Origin: Hippasteria phrygiana
Lineage: Eukaryota > Echinodermata > Asteroidea > Valvatida > Goniasteridae
NCBI GenBank assembly: GCA_037893225.1
Contig: JAZGUH010001206.1
Location: forward strand, 1 to 64,000
Direction of reading: 5' to 3'
Length of the DNA: 64,000 bases
Below, in pieces: positions 12,801-21,800 of this stretch. The notes below the pieces were generated by a model. The model was not told the DNA's origin. It made no database searches and saw only the letters and a program-made list of their open reading frames with translations. Position 1 is the stretch's first letter, and the number at the start of each line of letters is the position of its first letter. Made by a program: the position numbers and the translations under genes.

Positions 12801-15800
12801 GTAGAGAGCAGTGGAAATTTAGGACAGGAAATGATAAAGCGGTATTTGCCTGGTAGCCTGGCGGTCGTAATTAGATACCCAGAATGTACATGTAGCATTC
12901 ATTGCGTTGACCGTGACCGAAGTGGGACTATTGTAGATTAAAATTGGAAGAATGTGTCAGCAAAAAGATTGAGCTTTATGTACATACATGCATCAGGCAG
13001 ATTGCATGCATTGCAATGCGCAGATCGGTCTAAAATATAATTTTTTTGTTTCGGTTTTAAGCAAATGAATAAATACATGTATCTGGAATTGACCTTTTGG
13101 TTGCTAGGTGCACTGTCTGCCAATTACAATCCCCATGGAGACAACCCGGAAAGCCTCTGTGCCCTGTGTCAGACCACAACCCCTGTCAGATGCCCCCGGA
13201 ACTCTGCGGAACCCTACTACAATTACGCCGGGGCTTTCAGGTAAAACTCTCACTCAGATACTGCACTCTCGATCCCCATGCCTTAAAAGTTAAAGGAATT
13301 GCACATATGGTAGCGCAGGGGCTTACATTTTTTACCAGTATTTATTACACCATATAGCACTAGTGATTCACTAGACGAAATTACCAGTTTTACATTCATG
13401 CTGATTCCAGATGTACAGTTTCCCCATGGCCCAACTTGGTGTTTGCACTGGACTGCCTCTGGAAAATGTATCTGGTCAGTATTACTTAGCAGAGAGCTGC
13501 TAGTATAGACACTGGACAAATGAAAATGTAAGAGGACAATTATCTGAGCTGTTCGTGCTTGACTTTAAAGGGGAAAGTGACCATTGTTTCCATGAGTTTT
13601 ACCAAACACAGCTTAAGTTTGCCAATATTCTTAGTTGCGGGCAGTCTTTTCCAGATTCTGTGAATAATTCTGCAAGACAAGGTGCGTCTTGACCATGGTG
13701 TTTTGAACAATCAATGGGCATCAGCTATATCATACCTTTCCAGGTCAGAATCTTTCACTGTACAGCTGTGTGATGTGCACCTATCAATTTTTGAAAAGTT
13801 CAGCTTGTTTATGTGCATGTTAACCATGGACATTTTCTTGAATTAACCTGTTAGTTATAATAGTATAAGAGGGTTAATTATCACAACTAATTGAAAAACC
13901 AAATCCTCTCCTCTCCCACAGCTTGTGTGTCTCAACCTGTCACCCGATGGGTTTTCATAGATAGGGTAGCTGGCTCTTATTTGGCACCTGGAGAAGGAGG
14001 GTTAATAGAGTTGGTCAGCTGATGGCTATTGACCAGTCACCTGGCTTGTTCACGTCTCTGCACAAGATAACATCACATACACTCTGCTGGTGCATCACTG
14101 TTGTTGGATTGCATGAAATTCGCATGCACATGTGTATCACACATTTGTTTCAGAGTATGACTTCATGGAATGGATGATATAGTCAGACTTGTTGAAAGTT
14201 TACATTAGTTGACTACATAAATCATCAACAGGTGTTTGGCAGATGGAGCTGGGGATGTAGCCTTCATCAAACCAGTGACGATCACTGAAAACACGGGTGG
14301 GGCAACTTCCCTAAGGCCGGAAGACTTTCAGCTACTCTGTCAGGATGGCACAAGGGCCGATGTTGGACAGCACGAGAATTGTAATCTGGCCTTTGTAAGT
14401 GCACCGATCCCAAGAAAAACCACAATGTCATTCCGTCTTTACTCTCTCTACTTTTTTCTTTTTTCTTTTTGCCACACATTATCAATGCAGTTGTTAAGAG
14501 CACACACAGACTTTGAAAGTTTTTCCAAGTGCAAGGCAGCAAGATATTAGCAAAAATATCAATATTTTCTCTAATTCGGACAAATAGAAAAATTTTCATT
14601 TGTGGATAACAAACAAGTTTTCAGACTGGTGTAAACAAATTTCAAAAACCTTGGCTCAAGGCTTTCATCAGAAAAAAAAGGCCAAAATAAGACTGCGCAA
14701 GAAATATCTATTGCACATGATTTTTGTTAAAATTAATTTGACATTTTTTACCTGCTATGTGTTCTCACAGGTACCCTCTCATGCCGTTATGGCCTCCAAG
14801 AACTTTGAAGTCGAGGTTTTGCAGGATTTCCGGTCAGTTCTCAACCAGGCCCAGGTACAAGATTATAAGCAGGAAAGGTTTAAAGGCATGATGAAAGAAA
14901 TGTCATCGCATGTTGTTGATACGATTTTTGGAAATCAATTTTGAACATCTGAATTTTAAACTCTTTTCAAGGTATCTACCAAACAAAAAATGCTCAGTTA
15001 AAATGTTCCTTTTGTAATAGCTTTAATGTCATACAAATTTGCGTGTTTTTTTTTTTAATGTGACGTTATGTCAACTGCCATAGACTCGAGGTATAATAAT
15101 TTGTCACACTTTAGTCCCGAAAAACGGGTCACATCAAGGTCAAAGGTCATTGGAGGTAAAGTGGTAAAAAGGCTAAAAATGTGGTCTCATTTGAAAAGTT
15201 GAAGTCCAATTGCAATCGAACTTGGGTCATAGGTGCATTGTGTTAACAGTTAACTGTCATACGATGCTCATGTGAAAGGTCGCATACTGAAGTCAAAGGT
15301 CATTTCAGGTCAAGTTATAAAATAGGCTTAAAATGTAAAATTGCTCTCATTCAAAAAGTTGCAAATCCAATGCAGTGACCAAAAAAGGCGACAGGTGTGA
15401 TCCATGGATCACCTTGTTTTTGGAAGGGGTGCTCATCAGTACATGTGTAGCTCTGTAATTTCAGGGTTTTTTGTGTGCATTTTTCCTCCCATTATACATG
15501 TAGGGTCTGTTTGGGATGGACACAAACACAAATGGCTTCTCCATGTTTAACTCCACACTGTATGGAGGGAGCAAAGACCTGCTGTTCAAAGATTCTACTC
15601 AGTCCCTGGCAGACGTGGTAAACAAGGAGTACACCGAATTCCTGGGGAATGACTACTTGGGAACATTGAAAGGTCAGCTGCTCAGGTGTTTTTGACCTTG
15701 CAGGTGATGATGTGAATAGTTTCACCTAAAAGTGATGTGAATGTTTTTGACTGTAGTCGATGTGGATGCCAAGTCTATTTAGCCCATTTGGTACATGAAT

Positions 15801-18800
15801 CATTTTTGTGCAAAATTTTCAGAATGCTCTAAATTTGGTATGTTTTTAGGATTGCTATTTTTATGCATTTGCACAGATTTGTATGCATTAAAGAACATAA
15901 CACTGCATGATCTCCACCATGGTCCAACAGCGCCGGAAAAACAGCAGCGCTGATGCCTGCCGGCTTCGGCCCTTTTCCATGTTTTTCTTTGTGCGGAACT
16001 ACCAAAAGTGGTGGGGGGGAGGGCATTTCCCCCAAGTGGAAAAAGTGGGTGCCCCCTAAGCTTGTGCGGTTTTAGATTAAACCAAAACCGAAAAAACCGC
16101 CCAAGTTTGACTCGGTTTAACCGGTTTACCGACCTTGAAAACAAAGGGCGCCGCCATCTTGTCGCCGCTGGCTAGCCATCGTTCGCGTGACTGGGAATGC
16201 AGCGCTGGCTTCCGTAATCACGAGCTTTTGTCACGCTAATAGTGGTACATGCGGAGCGGAACCAACGAAGCTGACGATCGCTGCGACCAGCGAACACGTA
16301 CAAAATTGAACATATTACACATGTGGGGGAATTTCCCTGCATGTGCAATGCGAGAATCAGACTTGCCAAGTCAAAGCAGTCAATTTTCGTGACGCGTTTA
16401 ATACGCGTGCGATATGAGTGTTTCCAATAGAGTACTAGGTCGAAGTCTAATGAGATTTGTGACGTAGACCGTAGACGCGCACAAGCTCGTGAGTATAGTA
16501 TAGTAAATCCAGCTTGTTTCCGCCGGCCGGCCAGCCTGCCGTGCGTATGTGGCACCCCATATGCGTGTAGTGTGTAGTGTGCATGTGCAGGCAAGCGCTG
16601 TGTCCAGCATGGGCTCACGCTTGCGATGCGTGAAATTAATAAGCCTCATGATTTGGGAAATGTCATTTGCGCCTAAGACAAAGACTGTTCAGTGTTCTTC
16701 AGACAAGTACGGTAATCTTTTCTTTGTGGTTTTGGAAGTATTGTTTGACATTTTTTCACTCTGATTTTCTGAAATGAATGAAATATTGTGGCAGACGGTT
16801 TTGAGGTTTTTTTAATATCAAAACCGGACGTGATTGGTTTAATTATATAACCGGAAAAAAATGGTTTACCGGTAAACCGCACAAGCTTAGTGCATGCACT
16901 AGCGCTCTAACTCGGCCGGCCTTCCAGCAGCCAGCCGATTGCGAAGCTCATACGAGTCAAAAGCCAACGTACCCTGCACGCAGTATGGTCTGAACACGCC
17001 TCGTGCGAGTCGTGTGTGCTTGCTGCAATGCATGCGGGCGGGTTGTGTGCTAAGCACACCTATCATATATACAGCCTGGAATTCAAGGCTATCATTTCAG
17101 TTGTCGGTGGTTCCCGATCGCGGTGATATATGAATACAAAAAATGTGCATAACACGCCGGGAACCAACCACATCATCGTCGTGCAAACGGTGTTGTCAAG
17201 GATTTGTGCACGTTTTCACGAGTCTAAATAAATCTGACACGTAACGTTAGAAATTCAGGCAAAATAATTATGTAAAAATTTAAAGTTTTAGAAAGAACTG
17301 ACAGTTTAAAGGCCATAGAATCAAAGGTGACAAATAAGTGGAACTGGACGTGGCTTCACAAAAAGGATTACAACGGTGACTTTCTGTCACACTACCTTCA
17401 AAAACTTGACCAGGGTGGACTTGCGTCTTGCACATGGTGTACAAAACAAATTAATTATGGATCGTCGGGGAATGCACTTAAGGTTCACGCAAACAAAGAG
17501 GTCCACAAGAACAGAGCGGCAAGGAAAATGCTCAGTAGTTGCCAATTGTTTTCCAAGCTGTTGCTATGAGGACTTTGGCAGTTGCAGAGCCGGCATTAGC
17601 TACTACTAGGTGACGTTAGGTATACGTATAATTATCAAATTTCTTCTGTAGCATACAATGCAGTGATACATTGGACCTTGCGCTTGGCTTTATGAATGCC
17701 CCATTCCTGCACATGCATCGACAAGATTGACACTGAAGTGTAATAATTAGCAATCGTACCTTCTTTTCTTTAAATGCAGCTGTGATTAATTAATCAACAG
17801 TTTACTTGATAATTGGAAATAAATTTACTTCATGTTTAGGCTAAGGCTACATGTATAAGCTGAGATTGTTTATGTCTATTGTTTCTTTGCATTTTCTTTT
17901 GTCGTAAAACAAGGTTACATTCATTATATGGAATGGTTGACAGTATATAGAGCCATCTGAAAGGCCTAAAAAACAAAAATTCAAGAGCTAGAACCCCGGT
18001 CGTTACGCGCTCCGCTCGGTACACTCGGTCGCGTGCTTCGCTGCTATTTGTCACAATGTAATAAAGTTCAGGTTTTTTCGAGCAGACCCTGTGGCATCTC
18101 TGACTGCTGAACAAGACAAACAGCCTCCTCTTTTGCACAAGTAAAGAAAAAAGACTTTGTCTAATGTAAAATTAGCTACCTCATTTTTTTAGGTAAACTG
18201 AAATTCTTTCAAACTTCTTTCAAATGAATTCTCTCAAACTTGTCACATCGCCACTACATGTATATCCAACATCATTAAAGTTATCAAAGACATCTTTTTA
18301 AGTCATTGTGTGTGCACTGGCATATTTATATGCTTACAGAAGTGGCAATAAGTCCGTTAACCTTTTTCTTTTTAGGTCTGGAGAAGTGCCCAGAAAACAG
18401 CCTCCGTTGGTGTGTGACCTCTGTCCAGGAGAAGTCCAAGTGTAGAGCAATGAGCACGGCATTCACAGGTGCCAACCTTGTTCCCAAGGTCTCCTGCTAT
18501 GAGTCCAACTCTGATGATGAATGTGCGAAGGAAATTGCAGGTATGACAAGATTTTATTTTTTTTAAGTGTGTGTGTGTGTGTGTGAGTTTGTATATGCCG
18601 GCAATCGTGGACCTAGGACAAAAGAATTCGGGCGTACACAAAGGGGTCCATGTTTGACCTAACGTCCACGATTGGAAATCGTGTACAAAACCAATGGGAG
18701 GCCTTCCGAAAAAGTTAGAGTATAAACAAAAGAGGAACAATGGGAGGTCCACGATTGCACCCGTTTACATGACTGGGTGTGTGTGGGGGTGTTTCGAGGG

Positions 18801-21800
18801 AGTGTTACAGTAGTTTAAGACCCACAGTGGCTGATGGGGGCTGAAACACTCGGGGGGGGGGGGGGGGGGGGGGAGAGAAAGTGATTGTAAATTAGATACA
18901 AACATATTAATTTATTTCTAGTTTTGAATTTGAACCGAGGTTTGAAAAATGAACGAGATTGCTATTCTTGAGAGGTCAAATCTCTCCTCAAAACATTCCC
19001 CTGTTCTTTTTTCTTTCACAGGTAAAAAAAAGAAAAAAAGTTGCGACATGTAGGTTTTACTTTACATAGCTCCATGTAAAGTAATGGTGCTGAGGCGCTA
19101 CAGTCCTGAACCTATCAAAATTCAACACAACCTGCTGTTGGAGATTGTAAGGCTTGGGGCACACATGTAGTTAGGGTTAAACATGACTTAGTTATACTGT
19201 GGAAATCAATATGAACTGTCAAGGTTTTCACCCACATAATGTCCATATTCATCAGCATGTCAAACTGAGTGATATATCAGAATGAAGAGCCAAGTATGCT
19301 CTATCCAATGCAAGTAAAAAACTAAGTCAACAATGACTTGAGACTGGTATTGAGATTTGCGTTCAAAGACTTGAGACTTACTTGAGGCAAGACACTTGCT
19401 GACAACTCTGTCTTTTTGGATGACTAGGTGATGCTGCAGATTTAGTCACGCTGGATGGAGGCAAGCTATTCAGACATGGACGGGTGGGTCTTGTTGCTCC
19501 AGTCATGGCTGAAGACTACGGTGAAGGAGACGCAACCTACTGGGGAGTCGCTGTGGTTAAACGAACCTCTTCCTTCACGATCAATGAACTTAAGGTATGA
19601 AATCACCGCTAGAAATTAGACATCACTCCAGTTTGGTTCGGAAAGGTTCGACTGATGGGGCCTTCGAATTGGCTCTTTGGTTGCATACAGACAGCACTAT
19701 TGTGGCGCCAGTCTGAATGTGTAGCACCCGTCGGGTTTTTCCTCGTTTCTCCGCAAATATTACACACAATACTTTTGAATTACCAATGGATTGTGCATCA
19801 CTGCGTTTTGCGTATCGCGCAATTTGCGGAATTAGAACAGCGCAATTCGGAGTGTGTATATGGGCCGTGTGATATGGGTTATTATCACACTCTCAGCTGC
19901 CAAGGATCGACCAATCAGGATCGAGGATTCAAGTTTGCTTGAAGATAATGCATCAAATTAAAGCTTATGACTTTTTTTTTTCAGGAAATGCCAGTATTTA
20001 AATTTTAAAATTGTCACACTTCTCTATTTCATGGTGCCTCGTTACAATTACTATTCAAGACTTCTAAAACTCCAGCTGATGAACTTGCTTAATTGGGGAC
20101 TTTTCCTTGTTTTTTTTTAAGGGCAAGAAGTCCTGTCACACCGGCTACCTGAGGACAACTGGCTGGAAAGTGCCGATTGGTTTCCTGATCGAACGTGGAT
20201 ATATTTCTGTTGACAATAAATGTGATGTCCCTAAGGCTGTCGGTAAGATTGCCCTCCCATTAAAACTACTATCCACACCATCATGCTCGACCATGTGAGC
20301 CAGCATTTGGGTCCGAGTCCCAAGTTGCCCAAAAATGTGATACAAGTAGGACTCTAGTCAAGCCCAGTGCCAAGATTTTTGTAGTTTGCCAAAAATTGCT
20401 TGGTCACATGTATATTCCCAATCCAATAACCACCCCACCCCCCCCCCCCCCCCCCCCCCACAACAAACACACCCAAGTGTGTAAATAGGGGCAAGCGCAG
20501 ACTCCCTTTTGTCCCTCTTTTGTTTTATATACTTTAACTTTTTCGGAAGGACTCTCATATGTTTTGTAAATTTAATCGTCGACGTTCGGTCAATCGTGGA
20601 CCCTTTGTCTATTCCCCAACTCTTTTGTCCCTAATCCACGATTGCTAGTATTTACACCCTCACAAGACACTATTAAGAGTCCCTAAGAATAAGATTGTGC
20701 ACTAGGGCTCAAAATTCACACTTTGAATGAGTGAATGGAGTCCGTTGTGTTTCGTTTCTATTTATTCACTTGACAAGTTTTCAATGTTTAATGAGATAGA
20801 TTCTAGTTGAACCCATTACAATGTAGTTAAAACACGCCTGCTCAGAATGTCTTCATTAGACATTTTGATGGACAGTGGTTGATCACTTGTACTACTGTTT
20901 CAGTAGATATTTGTTCAAATTTCAAGCCCTGCTTTGTTCTAGAATTAAGAGCCCATTCTTGTATCATCCTAGGTGAGTTCTTCAGTCAGAGCTGCGTGCC
21001 GGATGTCTTGAAAGAATCAAACAACCCTTACGGAACCAACCCAAGCAATCTTTGTGATCTGTGCATAGGCGTGGGCAGCAACAAATGCACAGGCACCGTT
21101 GCCGAGCCATATGCTGGATATAATGGAGCCTTCAGGTCGGTGGTTCAGATCTCCAGCCCAGTTTTGCACCCCTTCCGATCCTCACAACTCCCTCCCTTCC
21201 CTCCCCTCCTTTGATATGATATCTACATTATGCACCCCAGAGGGGCTGGTGTCTTGCCTGGCCATGACCAGAAAGATCTGAGGGACACTGCTCCGTGTAC
21301 ATAATTCTATCAAACAGATAAGTGTATACAATGTACAAGCCTTTTTTTCAAACACTGGCATAGTCGGGGATGGACTCCGTTGCTCCCTGGAAAGGGAGGT
21401 TGGTCCACTGATGAGCCTCAGTCCATTTTATGGAGACAGTCAGCACGACTTAAGACCCACCAACTTCAGAAGCAGATTTTGCTTAACATCGGGACGTTAC
21501 AACAGAAATCTCCATGTACACACAAGTGTTAGCAAACGTCTGTTTACAGTTCGAGTTAGCACAACTGTTCTTCCATTAAACAAGGCAAACAAATGAGCAA
21601 TTCATCAGACCCCCAGCTTTGAAAATTGGCACTTTGAAACTTTCATTTTTCAGACTTCTTAGTTGTTAACTGAAAGAATGTTTGTTACTGGATTCTACAA
21701 AGTGAGTCATTTTTTTAGTTCTTAGTTTTCCATCCCGATGAATAATGGAAATTTATTGGCGAGAGTCTTGGCAGTTCCTACTGTTTTCAACTATGTCACC

